Below, piece by piece: positions 8,771-16,753 of a DNA stretch of 64,000 nt. The stretch covers positions 1 to 64,000 of the forward strand of contig DASTWZ010000006.1 in NCBI GenBank assembly GCA_035765635.1, given 5' to 3'. Under the pieces are notes generated by a model that made no database searches, was not told the DNA's origin, and saw only the letters and a list, made by a program, of their open reading frames with translations. The position numbers and the translations under genes were made by a program. Source of the stretch: EW11 sp035765635 (lineage in GTDB: Bacteria > Verrucomicrobiota > Verrucomicrobiia > Opitutales > Opitutaceae). How positions within the stretch are numbered: position 1 is the stretch's first letter; the number at the start of each line of letters is the position of its first letter.

Positions 8771-9305
8771 TGGCCGTCTCGTCCTTCGCGGTTGGGAAAG
8801 AAACGACATTCGTCGCTCCTCGTTTTTCGTTCAAGCGGGCGCGGAGCTGGGCTTTGCCTCGCGAAAGTCGCGACATCACGGTGCCGATCGGTATCTCGAG
8901 GGCCTCGGCGATTTCCTGGTAAGACAGTTCCTGTAAATAAAATAACGTGAGCGGCGCGCGAAAGACTTCGTCCACGTCCTGCAGCGCGGACATCACCGCC
9001 TGGCTGTCCATCGCTTCGAGCGCTTCCGGCTCGACCGCGGCGGTCTCGGCTTCCGGCGTTGTATCAAGAGAAGTGATACGCTCGCCGCGCCGGCGGCCGC
9101 GGAGAAATTCGCGATAGAGCGTCGTGAACAACCACGATTTCACTTTGCCGACTTCCCGCAAAGCGTGCCCCTTCGTGGCCCAGACATAGAAGGTCTGCTG
9201 GGTCAGATCGGAGGCGTCCGCCTCGCTGCGCGAGAGACTCAGGGCAAAACGATAGAGCGCGGAATAGTGCGCATCCACAATCTGCACGAAGGCCTCTTGG
9301 CTCAT
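8763..9305 (-). CDS. ECF RNA polymerase sigma factor
   Basis: A 180-residue sigma-70 family protein with region 2 (AHYSALYRFALSLSRSEADASDLTQQTFYVWATKG) and region 4 (LQELSYQEIAEALEIPIGTVMSRLSRGKAQLR), separated by a short linker, which defines the extracytoplasmic-function class. Start MSQEAFVQIV is chosen because it places region 2 at the usual distance; an in-frame ATG at 9395 would add 30 residues of low-quality sequence. It is followed by an overlapping membrane anti-sigma gene, the usual pairing. No target promoters can be assigned from this window. Confidence 0.9.
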   Translation of the reverse strand: MSQEAFVQIVDAHYSALYRFALSLSRSEADASDLTQQTFYVWATKGHALREVGKVKSWLFTTLYREFLRGRRRGERITSLDTTPEAETAAVEPEALEAMDSQAVMSALQDVDEVFRAPLTLFYLQELSYQEIAEALEIPIGTVMSRLSRGKAQLRARLNEKRGATNVVSFPTAKDETANG

Positions 9306-9404
9306 ATGGAGATGAGAGATCGAAGCATCGTTTTTATTCCGCAAATTTTTCGCTTCACGTCGAGTCGTTAGCCTCGAACGCGTTAAGGCAGACAAGCTCG
9401 ATCA

Positions 9405-9533
9405 ATGATGCCCAGCGCGAAAAACGCCGAGCGTCTGGAATTTCAGGAAGCCCATATCTGGGAATTCTCGTTTCGCGACGCCAAGGTTTTGGGCGGGAAA
9501 GCTCCGCGGATTGCATTCGCGTCCTTCGTGTGA
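9405..9533 (+). CDS. Possible small protein or gene remnant ending in a repeat arm
   Basis: A 42-residue open frame opens with two ATG codons and reads MMPSAKNAERLEFQEAHI onward with ordinary, charged, protein-like composition. Its stop codon (TGA) lies inside the family A repeat arm at 9523-9541. It sits between the divergent sigma gene and the SNF2 helicase gene. It could be a genuine small protein or the 5' stump of an older gene cut by the repeat. There is no clear ribosome-binding site and no recognised family. Confidence 0.25.
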   Translation: MMPSAKNAERLEFQEAHIWEFSFRDAKVLGGKAPRIAFASFV

Positions 9534-9541
9534 TTCGTGGG
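9523..9541. repeat. Repeat family A, solitary right arm
   Basis: CCTTCGTGTGATTCGTGGG is the right outer arm of the family A palindrome found complete elsewhere (for example 12004-12182). No left arm is visible nearby. The SNF2 start codon begins five bases after it, so this arm occupies the usual ribosome-binding position. Confidence 0.75.
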
Positions 9542-9545
9542 CGCG

Positions 9546-11987
9546 ATGCTCCGTTTCTTCCTTCCGCCAAACTTGGCCGCCGCTGCGCCACGCGATGCGA
9601 TCGCGGTCAAACTAGAGGTGGACCTCGCGAAAGCACCCTCGCCTGAATTGCTGCCTGCGCTCGCGCTGCTTCAGGCGCTCTGTCGGAGCTCGACGCCCCC
9701 GCCTTTTCTTCAGCTCACGCGCGCTCAGCTTCAGCAATTTGTCACGACGCTCCAGGGGCAACCTGTCTTCTTTTGGATCAACCAGCCCGCGCAGCCGATC
9801 TTCTGGGTCGGACCGCTCCTTCGCGGCGTCAGCGAGCATCTGCAATTACCGAAACCGCCGACCGAGGCAAACGGCGCGCCCAATACTGCCCCCTCCGCTG
9901 CAGCGCCAACGCGGCAGGTCGCGCCCGCTGCGAGTCGCGGGCGCGAGGCTTCAGCTGAGTCAAGCGCGCTGATCGTCGATGGCTCGGAGCATTTTCTTTC
10001 GATCACCCTGCCCTCGCGCGAGTCCTTCGCTTACGCCGCGGCGCTGGACTTGGTGAAATCGAACGGCTTCGTGCTGGAGCCCTCGAATCGCAAATGGTGG
10101 CTGCGCGACCGGCACAAGGTTTTGAACTTTCTCGCGCGTTTCCGAGCGCGCCTCGAAGACGAATTTCATGCCGACTTCACCGCGAATTTCGAGAAGAACA
10201 CGAGCAAGCTGCAGTTCGCCGAAATCGCCTGCGACGCGATTGAGAATGGCGACGGCTTCAACGTCACGCTCGCCCTGCGCGCAGGCCGCGTATCCGAAGA
10301 TCAAATACTGTCCGCCGCCGCGTCGAATCGCGGCTACGTCGAGGACAACGGCCGCGTTTTCCTGCTCGATCCTGATCGGCTACGGCAACTAGGCGACGCG
10401 CAGCGCGCACTAGCCGGCGATGGCGGCGGCGGTCTGGCCACGCGGCGCACGCACCGGGTGAGCGCTGCGCGGCTGGCGGACGCGCAGGACATTCTCGAAC
10501 ATATCGCTCCGCATTTTCAGCCTCCCGCGGAATGGCGCGCCCGGAGCGAAGCGCTGCGCGATTTGACGAAGCTCGCGTCAGCCCCGCTGCCGGACTCGCT
10601 CGCGGCGCAGCTTCGGCCTTATCAGCGCGTCGGCGCGGCGTGGCTCTGGCACCTTTATCGCAACAAGCTCGGTGGGATTCTCGCCGACGAAATGGGCTTG
10701 GGGAAAACGCTCCAGGCGCTCGCGCTGCTGACCGCGATTCACCGCGATGCGCGCATCCCAAGCCTGGTGGTCTGCCCCGCTTCCCTCGTGGAAAACTGGC
10801 GGCGCGAGGCCGCGCGATTCGCCCCGCAACTCCGCACTTTCATCCATCACGGCACGAGCCGTATCGCCAATGTGAATACGGCGAACGCGCAAAACCTGAT
10901 CATCACTTCGTACGGCACACTCGCGCGCGATCGTGAGACATTCGAAAACTTCGATTTTGCCTGCATCATCGCGGACGAGGCGCAGCATCTGAAAAACCGC
11001 CGCACGCAAAACGCGCAGTCGTTGCGCGCACTGCAGAGTCGCGGACGTTTTCTGCTCACCGGGACTCCACTGGAAAACAGCCTGGATGATCTGCGTTCGC
11101 TGTTCGAGGTGCTCATGCCGGGCTACCTCGAAAAAGTCCCGACCGGCACGCGCGGGGACGAGCGAGCCTGGTTCGACGAACGCCTCCGAGCGAAAACCGC
11201 GCCCTACATTTTGCGCCGCACGAAACAAGCCGTCGCGCCGGAGCTGCCCGAGAAGATCGAACAGGTGCTCTATTGCGAACTCTCTTCCGCGCAGTCGGCT
11301 CTGTATCGGCGCGTGCAGGAAGAATCCGAACGCGAACTCATCGATCTCGAAGCGAAGGGCGCATCCGAAAACTCAATACGCTTCGCCACGCTCACGCAGT
11401 TGCTGCGGTTGCGCCAGGTGTGCTGCGATCCGCGATTGCTGCCGAATGGCGCGACAATTTCCGCCACAGACTCGGCCAAATTGGAAACATTCCGCGAACT
11501 CCTCGAGGAAGCGGTGGACGATGGGCATCGCCTGCTCGTCTTTTCCCAATTCACCTCGCTCCTCGCGCTGCTCCGCGCCGAGTTGGAAAAGCAGGAGCTG
11601 GCCTATTGCTACCTCGACGGCTCGATGCCGGTCAAAGCGCGGCAGGCCGAAGTGGATCGTTTCAATCAAGCACCAGATATTCCGGTTTTCCTGATCTCGC
11701 TGAAAGCCGGCGGCACGGGCTTGAATTTAACCGCCGCCGACACCGTGGTGCATTTCGATCCGTGGTGGAACCCCGCGGTCGAGGCGCAGGCGACAGATCG
11801 CGCGCACCGCATTGGCCAAACCCGCGTGGTGACGAGTTACAAGCTGATCTGTTCCGGCACGGTCGAAGAGAAAGTCCTGCAACTTCAGGAGTCGAAACGC
11901 GCCCTCCTCGCCGGCGTCTTCGAAGCCTCCGACGAAGCCAGCGCCAAAATCAGCCTAGCCGACCTCAAAGCCCTGATGGCCGGTTAA
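9546..11987 (+). CDS. SNF2/Swi2-family ATP-dependent helicase
   Basis: An 813-residue protein with a poorly conserved N-terminal third and a complete SNF2 motor. Motif I DEMGLGKT is at about residue 381, followed by motif II DEAQHLKN, motif III LLTGTPLEN, YLDGSM, motif V SLKAGGTGLNLTAADTVV and motif VI AQATDRAHRIGQT. Bacterial relatives act as DNA translocases that remodel protein-DNA complexes or RNA polymerase. The ATG at 9546 is preferred over the GTG nine bases earlier, which lies within a repeat arm. There is no Shine-Dalgarno motif. It stands alone, with no neighbouring methylase, nuclease or defence gene to suggest a phage-defence role. Confidence 0.9.
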   Translation: MLRFFLPPNLAAAAPRDAIAVKLEVDLAKAPSPELLPALALLQALCRSSTPPPFLQLTRAQLQQFVTTLQGQPVFFWINQPAQPIFWVGPLLRGVSEHLQLPKPPTEANGAPNTAPSAAAPTRQVAPAASRGREASAESSALIVDGSEHFLSITLPSRESFAYAAALDLVKSNGFVLEPSNRKWWLRDRHKVLNFLARFRARLEDEFHADFTANFEKNTSKLQFAEIACDAIENGDGFNVTLALRAGRVSEDQILSAAASNRGYVEDNGRVFLLDPDRLRQLGDAQRALAGDGGGGLATRRTHRVSAARLADAQDILEHIAPHFQPPAEWRARSEALRDLTKLASAPLPDSLAAQLRPYQRVGAAWLWHLYRNKLGGILADEMGLGKTLQALALLTAIHRDARIPSLVVCPASLVENWRREAARFAPQLRTFIHHGTSRIANVNTANAQNLIITSYGTLARDRETFENFDFACIIADEAQHLKNRRTQNAQSLRALQSRGRFLLTGTPLENSLDDLRSLFEVLMPGYLEKVPTGTRGDERAWFDERLRAKTAPYILRRTKQAVAPELPEKIEQVLYCELSSAQSALYRRVQEESERELIDLEAKGASENSIRFATLTQLLRLRQVCCDPRLLPNGATISATDSAKLETFRELLEEAVDDGHRLLVFSQFTSLLALLRAELEKQELAYCYLDGSMPVKARQAEVDRFNQAPDIPVFLISLKAGGTGLNLTAADTVVHFDPWWNPAVEAQATDRAHRIGQTRVVTSYKLICSGTVEEKVLQLQESKRALLAGVFEASDEASAKISLADLKALMAG

Positions 11988-12003
11988 GACGACGATCTTT
12001 TTC

Positions 12004-12182
12004 CCCACGAATCACACGATGCACACGAACTCAAACCTCGGAAATTTCCCACGGAAGGCACGGAAAGCACGGAAGGTTCGGAAGGTTCGAACCCGAATTC
12101 ATTTTCCGTTTCCGCGCCTTCCGTGCCTTCCGTGGGAAAATGGTTTGTAGGTTTGTTTCGTGTGTTTCGTGTGATTCGTGGG
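12004..12182. repeat. Repeat family A, complete nested palindrome
   Basis: Outer left arm CCCACGAATCACACGA (12004) pairs with outer right arm TTCGTGTGATTCGTGGG ending at 12182. Inside, CCCACGGAAGGCACGGAA pairs with TTCCGTGCCTTCCGTGGG. Each arm is itself a tandem of CACGAA or CACGGAA units. It lies in the convergent gap between the SNF2 gene and araH. Confidence 0.9.
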
Positions 12183-12183
12183 C

Positions 12184-12215
12184 AAAAAAAATCCCGCCTA
12201 TTTTTTCTGGCGGAA
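12184..12215 (-). terminator. Intrinsic terminator of the araFGH operon
   Basis: Read on the minus strand, TTCCGCC, a ten-base A-rich loop and GGCGGGA form a stem (one G-T pair), followed by eight T residues. The araH stop codon (12198-12200) is inside the hairpin, so termination overlaps the end of the coding region. Confidence 0.8.
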
Positions 12216-13181
12216 TTGGTCGAAGAGGACGGCGCTGAGGAGAATCGCGCCGCGCACGATGTATTGATAGAACGAACCGATGTTCAGCAGGTTCATCGCG
12301 TTTTCCACGATGCCCATGATGAAGACGCCGGCCACGACGTAACTCATGCGACCGACGCCGCCGCTGAGCGAAACGCCACCGAGCACGCACGCCGCGATGA
12401 TCGAGAGTTCGCTGCCCTGCGCCGTCTTCGGATCGCCGATGCCCATGCGCGCGGAAAGCAGCACGCCGGAGAGCGTCGCCACCATGCCTTGCAGCGTGAA
12501 AATCAGAATCTTCACGCGATCCACCGGCACGCCGGCAAGCCGCGCCGCTTCCTCATTGCCACCGATCGCCAGCGTGTTTCGCCCGAACGTGGTGCGCTGT
12601 AGTAGAAATCCAAATACAACGAACAACACGATGCAGACCCACACAGGCGTCGTCATCTGAAACAAAATCGCATTCGAATCGCCGCGGTAAAAAACCGGAA
12701 AAGCGGCGTTGGCCAAATTCAGCGTAGCCTCGTTGCCGATACCGATCGATTTTCCATCCGCAAAAACAAACGCGGCGCCACGGACCATCATCATGGTCGA
12801 AAGCGTGGTGATCAACGGATTGATCTTGAATTTCGCCACGGTGATTCCGTTGCACAGTCCGACCCCCGCGCCGAACGCCAGAGCCGCTCCGAAGGCGAGA
12901 AAAGGATTTCCGCCATGCTTCAATACCAGCGCGCAAAGCACGCCACCCGCGGGAATCAGCGTGCCGACGGACAAATCGAAATTCCCCGACGCCAGGCAGA
13001 ACAACATCGTCGAAGCCACCATGCCGACGGTCGAGACCTGCAGCAGGAGATTCGTGACATTCTGGGGCGTCGCAAAACCCGTGACGGTAAACGAGCAGAG
13101 CAAAATCAGGCCGGCGAGAATCAGCAGCATGCCGGCGCGATCGCGGAGATCGGCGAGAAAGTTGGACCGGGTCGTCGTCAT
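12198..13181 (-). CDS. araH: L-arabinose ABC transporter permease AraH
   Basis: A 327-residue inner-membrane permease of the ribose/arabinose (CUT2) class, with about ten hydrophobic segments. The conserved stretches GNFDLSVGTLIPAGGVLCAL, GGNEEAARLAGVPVDRVKI and AACVLGGVSLSGGVGR are the family signatures. It forms the channel for the sugar delivered by AraF, powered by AraG. Its start overlaps the araG stop as ATGA, and a strong terminator follows, making it the last gene of the operon. Assignment as AraH rather than RbsC rests mainly on the very AraF-like binding protein in the same operon. Confidence 0.9.
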   Translation of the reverse strand: MTTTRSNFLADLRDRAGMLLILAGLILLCSFTVTGFATPQNVTNLLLQVSTVGMVASTMLFCLASGNFDLSVGTLIPAGGVLCALVLKHGGNPFLAFGAALAFGAGVGLCNGITVAKFKINPLITTLSTMMMVRGAAFVFADGKSIGIGNEATLNLANAAFPVFYRGDSNAILFQMTTPVWVCIVLFVVFGFLLQRTTFGRNTLAIGGNEEAARLAGVPVDRVKILIFTLQGMVATLSGVLLSARMGIGDPKTAQGSELSIIAACVLGGVSLSGGVGRMSYVVAGVFIMGIVENAMNLLNIGSFYQYIVRGAILLSAVLFDQFRQKK

Positions 13182-14704
13182 GAGTGTGAAGCGGTTTCAA
13201 AAGGCAGCGCGGCAGCCAAAACTTTTTCAGGCAGCGCCTCGGCGCGACTGAAGACCGCGGAGATCGCTCCCTGCCGCATCACGGCGATTCGGTCGCACAT
13301 GCCAAGGACCTCCGGCAGATCACTGGAAACAAAAACGATGCCGAGACCGCGCCGGGCGAGATCGAAAATCAATTTATAGATTTCGCTTTTCGCACCCACG
13401 TCGATGCCGCGCGTCGGCTCGTCGAGCAACAGCACCTTCACGTCCTCCGAAAGCCAACGTCCCAGAATCACCTTCTGCTGATTTCCGCCGGAGAGGTTCT
13501 TGATTTTCTGCTGCAGCGAGGGCGTTTTGACGCGCAGCGACTCGATCTGGACCCGCGCGTTTTCCGCTTCCCATCGTTCATTGATCACGCCTCCCAGCCG
13601 CACGTGGTGGCGCCGCGCGCTGATGTTGCAGTTCTCCTGAATCGTAGCCAGCGGGATGATCCCTTCTTTTTTGCGATCTTCCGTACAGTAAACCAAACCA
13701 GCGCGAATCGCGTCGCGCGGTGAATCGATCGGCGTATCCGTTTCCAGAATACGCACAGTTCCGGCGGTTTTCCTTACTGCGCCATAGAGTGCCTTGAGCA
13801 ACTCCGTGCGCCCGGCCCCGACCAGGCCGAAAAGTCCGAGAATCTCTCCCCGCGCAACACTCAGACTCACGCCGGAGCGCAGGCCGGGGCCCTGAACGCC
13901 TTCGATCTGGAGCGCCGGCTCGCCCAACTCGCGCGGAGTGTAACCGAAGACATCATTGATGTCCCGGCCGACCATCTCCTTCACCAGCGTGTCCGCCGTG
14001 AGGCCGGTCATGGTCGCATGTGAATTCACATGCCGTCCGTCGCGCAGGACAGTGCAGGCATCGCAGAGATTGAAAACTTCCTCCATGCGGTGCGTGACGT
14101 ACAGGATCGCGCAGCCCTGGGCACGCAGGTCTCTGATCACGACGAAAAGCTTTTCGATTTCGCGCGCGGACAGACTGCTCGTTGGCTCATCGAAGGCGAT
14201 AACCCTGGCGCCGCGGCTCAAGGCTTTCGCGATCTCGACCATCTGCCGCTGACCGATCGGCAACTTTTTCAACGGCAGCGAAGGATCGATCTCTTCACCG
14301 AGGCGGCGGAGCAGTTTCGTCGCATCGTCGCGCAGCGTCTTGACATCGATCAACCCGCGGCGAGTCGGCAAATGTCCGATGAAGATATTTTCCGCGACCG
14401 TCATTTCCGGCACGAGGTGCAGCTCCTGATAGATCACCGCCACGCCGGCCGCGATCGCCTCGGATGTGTTCTGGAAAACATGTTCGCAACCGCCGATCTT
14501 GAGCGCGCCGGACGTCGGGCGATGAGCGCCGCTGAGCGTTTTCAGGAGCGTGGATTTGCCGGCACCATTTTCGCCGAGCAAGGCGAGGACGGAGCCGCGC
14601 CGCACGCCGAAGGACACGCCCTTCAGCGCGCTGACGCCGGGAAACTCCTTCGTGACGTCGCAGAATTCGAGATACGGCGCGTCATTCTCCGCGCTGGCGT
14701 TCAA
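13178..14704 (-). CDS. araG: L-arabinose ABC transporter ATP-binding protein AraG
   Basis: A 508-residue double ATPase. The first cassette has Walker A GENGAGKST, signature PIGQRQMVEIAKAL and Walker B VIAFDEPTSSLS. The second has the degenerate Walker A GLVGAGRTELLKALYG usual in this family, and LSGGNQQKVILGRWL with LLLDEPTRGIDVGAK. The stretch YQELHLVPEMTVAENIFIG closely matches AraG. The start is TTG, overlapping the araF stop as TTGA, so translation is probably coupled. It hydrolyses ATP to drive monosaccharide import at the inner membrane. Confidence 0.93.
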   Translation of the reverse strand: MNASAENDAPYLEFCDVTKEFPGVSALKGVSFGVRRGSVLALLGENGAGKSTLLKTLSGAHRPTSGALKIGGCEHVFQNTSEAIAAGVAVIYQELHLVPEMTVAENIFIGHLPTRRGLIDVKTLRDDATKLLRRLGEEIDPSLPLKKLPIGQRQMVEIAKALSRGARVIAFDEPTSSLSAREIEKLFVVIRDLRAQGCAILYVTHRMEEVFNLCDACTVLRDGRHVNSHATMTGLTADTLVKEMVGRDINDVFGYTPRELGEPALQIEGVQGPGLRSGVSLSVARGEILGLFGLVGAGRTELLKALYGAVRKTAGTVRILETDTPIDSPRDAIRAGLVYCTEDRKKEGIIPLATIQENCNISARRHHVRLGGVINERWEAENARVQIESLRVKTPSLQQKIKNLSGGNQQKVILGRWLSEDVKVLLLDEPTRGIDVGAKSEIYKLIFDLARRGLGIVFVSSDLPEVLGMCDRIAVMRQGAISAVFSRAEALPEKVLAAALPFETASHS

Positions 14705-15732
14705 GGAATGAGCCCCTCGCGTTTGAGAACCTCTTCGAAATTCGCCCGGGTGATGAGGATGCCTGTCGTGCGCGTTTCAAGCGGAGGCGTGGTGCCGTCC
14801 TTGACCCATTTGTAAAGCATCTCGGCAGTCTCGTAACCCTCGGCGGGAGCGGAGACCAGCATGGACCCGAAGAAACCGGTCGGCTTCGACTTGCGCAGTT
14901 CGTCGATGCAGTCGGTGCCATTGATGCCGATGCCGATGACATTTTCCGCGGAGAAACCGCGGCCCTCTAACGCGCGAACTGCGCCAAGCACAGCGCTGTC
15001 GTTCATGCCCGAAATCAGCCAGTGTTTAACGTTGGGTTTCTGGGTGAGAAGAATGTTCGCGGCATCGAAACTCCCTGGAATGTCCGTCGTTTTCTGCGGC
15101 GCCTTGAAAATCTGGCTTTCGGGGAAACCCGCCTCCTTCAGCGCAACGATCGCGTTGTCCGTGCGTTCGCGCGCCGTATCGAGTTCCTCGAACGTGATGA
15201 CGCAGGCAGCGGTTTCCTCGGGAGACCAGCCGCGTTTCTTGTACTCGGCGATGAGGGCTTCGCCCTGCGCGTGACCGATCTGGCTGGCGGACATGCCGAG
15301 ATAAGGCACGTCCTTCATGATCGAGCCGTCGGGCTGAAGAAACTGGTCGTCGATCGTGATGACCTTCAATCCCGCCTGTTTCGCTTTCGCCATGATTTGC
15401 GGCCCGAGGCGAACATCCGGCGTGCAGATCACGAAGCCTTGCGCACCGGCGACGGACAGATTTTCCATCTGAGCGAAGACCGCCTCGCCGTCTTTCACGC
15501 CGCTTTTCATCAGCGTGAAATTGTACTTCGCCGCGGCTTTCTCGGCTCCACGCCACTCGTACTGAAACCACGGTTCCTCGGGTTGTTTCACGAGGAAACC
15601 GAGTTTGATCGCCGCATTCGAGGCGCCGCCAGCCGTCGCATTCTGGGCAGATGGCGTGCTGCGTTTGCAGCCGGTGAGTGCAACCGCGGAGGCGAGGGCT
15701 AGGAGAAAGCAGGAACGAAGCGCAGTAATCAT
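14701..15732 (-). CDS. araF: L-arabinose-binding lipoprotein AraF
   Basis: A 343-residue periplasmic binding protein. It begins with a lipoprotein signal ending in the lipobox ALTGC, so it is membrane-tethered, unlike the soluble E. coli protein. The mature region is strikingly AraF-like: KLGFLVKQPEEPWFQ, GFVICTPD, VITIDDQF, RGW, ELDTARERT, AGFPESQIF, PGSFDAANILLTQ, VKHWLISGMNDS and GIGINGTD. It should bind L-arabinose (possibly D-galactose too) and deliver it to AraGH. Start MITALRSCFLL is chosen because it gives a proper lipoprotein signal. It begins 10 bases after the GDSL gene, so they are co-transcribed. Confidence 0.95.
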   Translation of the reverse strand: MITALRSCFLLALASAVALTGCKRSTPSAQNATAGGASNAAIKLGFLVKQPEEPWFQYEWRGAEKAAAKYNFTLMKSGVKDGEAVFAQMENLSVAGAQGFVICTPDVRLGPQIMAKAKQAGLKVITIDDQFLQPDGSIMKDVPYLGMSASQIGHAQGEALIAEYKKRGWSPEETAACVITFEELDTARERTDNAIVALKEAGFPESQIFKAPQKTTDIPGSFDAANILLTQKPNVKHWLISGMNDSAVLGAVRALEGRGFSAENVIGIGINGTDCIDELRKSKPTGFFGSMLVSAPAEGYETAEMLYKWVKDGTTPPLETRTTGILITRANFEEVLKREGLIP

Positions 15733-15742
15733 GAGGTGAGGT

Positions 15743-16537
15743 TTATTTGGCTGATTTCGGATCGCCTGTCGGGGGTGGTGCAAGGTCTGTTTTTGCCGGA
15801 GCTCCGAGCAGTTCGGTCAATATTGGTTTCAGCGCGTCGGCCCAAATCTGATACCCCTTTTCCGTCAAGTGCAGTTTGTCGACGGCGATGCCTTCGTGGA
15901 GTTTGCCGGACGGATCGGCCAGACGGTCGTTGATGTTGAGGAAACGGATGCGTTTTCCGTCGGCGAACGTGGCGATCTTTTCGTTGATTTTGTCGATCGC
16001 GCGATTGGCGCTGTCATCCGGGCCGTCATTGCGCGGGAAGATGGCCATGAGGATGATCGTCGCATTGGGCGCCTTGGCCTGGCAGAGATCGAGGATCGCC
16101 TTGATTCCCTTCGGCACGCCATCGGTTCGCTCGGGCACGGGAGTTCGACCGACGTTGTTTGTACCGGCGAGCAGCACGATCACCTTCGGGTTGACGCCAT
16201 CGAGTTCGCCGTTTTCCAGACGCCAGAGGATGTTCTGCGTGGTATCGCCGCCCCAGCCGAAGTTGGCCGCGTTCCAGCCAAAGAAGTTCTCTTTCCAGTT
16301 CTCTAGAAATTTCGGGTAGTCCGTCCCGCCCCAGCGACGGGTGATCGAGTCGCCGAGGAAGTAGACATCGATGTGGCCATGATGGGCTTTGTCGAGGAGT
16401 TGTTGATGGGCGAGCTGCGAGTTTGGATCCGTGCGCTCGAGCGGCTTGTCGGCCGGCGTGCGCGCAAAGAGCGAGCCCGCGAGAAACAACACGGCCACTG
16501 CGGAAAGCAGAGTCAGGGAACGGTGTGACGAGTTCAT
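15743..16537 (-). CDS. Exported GDSL/SGNH-family esterase
   Basis: A 264-residue protein with a signal peptide (MNSSHRSLTLLSAVAVLFLA, cleavage near SLFA-RT). It has the SGNH hydrolase blocks: FLGDSITRRWG (nucleophile Ser), NFGWGGDTTQN (oxyanion Gly), LLAGTNNVG (Asn) and DKLHLTEKGY (Asp and His near the C-terminus). Members of this family remove acetyl or other acyl groups from polysaccharides, or act on acylated sugars. Its place directly before araFGH and after a GH2 enzyme suggests de-esterification of an arabinose-containing glycan in the periplasm. A family A repeat separates it from the GH2 gene upstream. Confidence 0.9.
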   Translation of the reverse strand: MNSSHRSLTLLSAVAVLFLAGSLFARTPADKPLERTDPNSQLAHQQLLDKAHHGHIDVYFLGDSITRRWGGTDYPKFLENWKENFFGWNAANFGWGGDTTQNILWRLENGELDGVNPKVIVLLAGTNNVGRTPVPERTDGVPKGIKAILDLCQAKAPNATIILMAIFPRNDGPDDSANRAIDKINEKIATFADGKRIRFLNINDRLADPSGKLHEGIAVDKLHLTEKGYQIWADALKPILTELLGAPAKTDLAPPPTGDPKSAK

Positions 16538-16557
16538 AGGTAAAAAATAAAGATATG

Positions 16558-16732
16558 CCCACGAATCACACGAAGGGCACGAAATAGCCGAACCATTTGC
16601 CCACGGAAGGCACGGACGACACGGAAGAATTCAAATAACGGAAATCCGGGAGTCTGAATTCTATTCCGTGTTTTCCGTGCATTCCGTGGGACAATGGTAT
16701 TACGATTTCGTGTTCTTCGTGTGATTCGTGGG
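16558..16732. repeat. Repeat family A, complete nested palindrome
   Basis: Left outer arm CCCACGAATCACACGAAG and right outer arm CTTCGTGTGATTCGTGGG enclose an inner CCCACGGAAGGCACGGA / TCCGTGCATTCCGTGGG pair. The core TCTGAATTCTATTCCGTG is shared with the copy at 52627-52802. It lies between two co-directional genes. Confidence 0.9.
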
Positions 16733-16753
16733 AAACCAAAAAACTAACCGTTG

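Noticed and set aside
9546..11987. SNF2 helicase as part of a phage-defence island
   Set aside because: The neighbours are a sigma/anti-sigma pair and araFGH; no methylase, nuclease or DISARM/Druantia-type partner is present.
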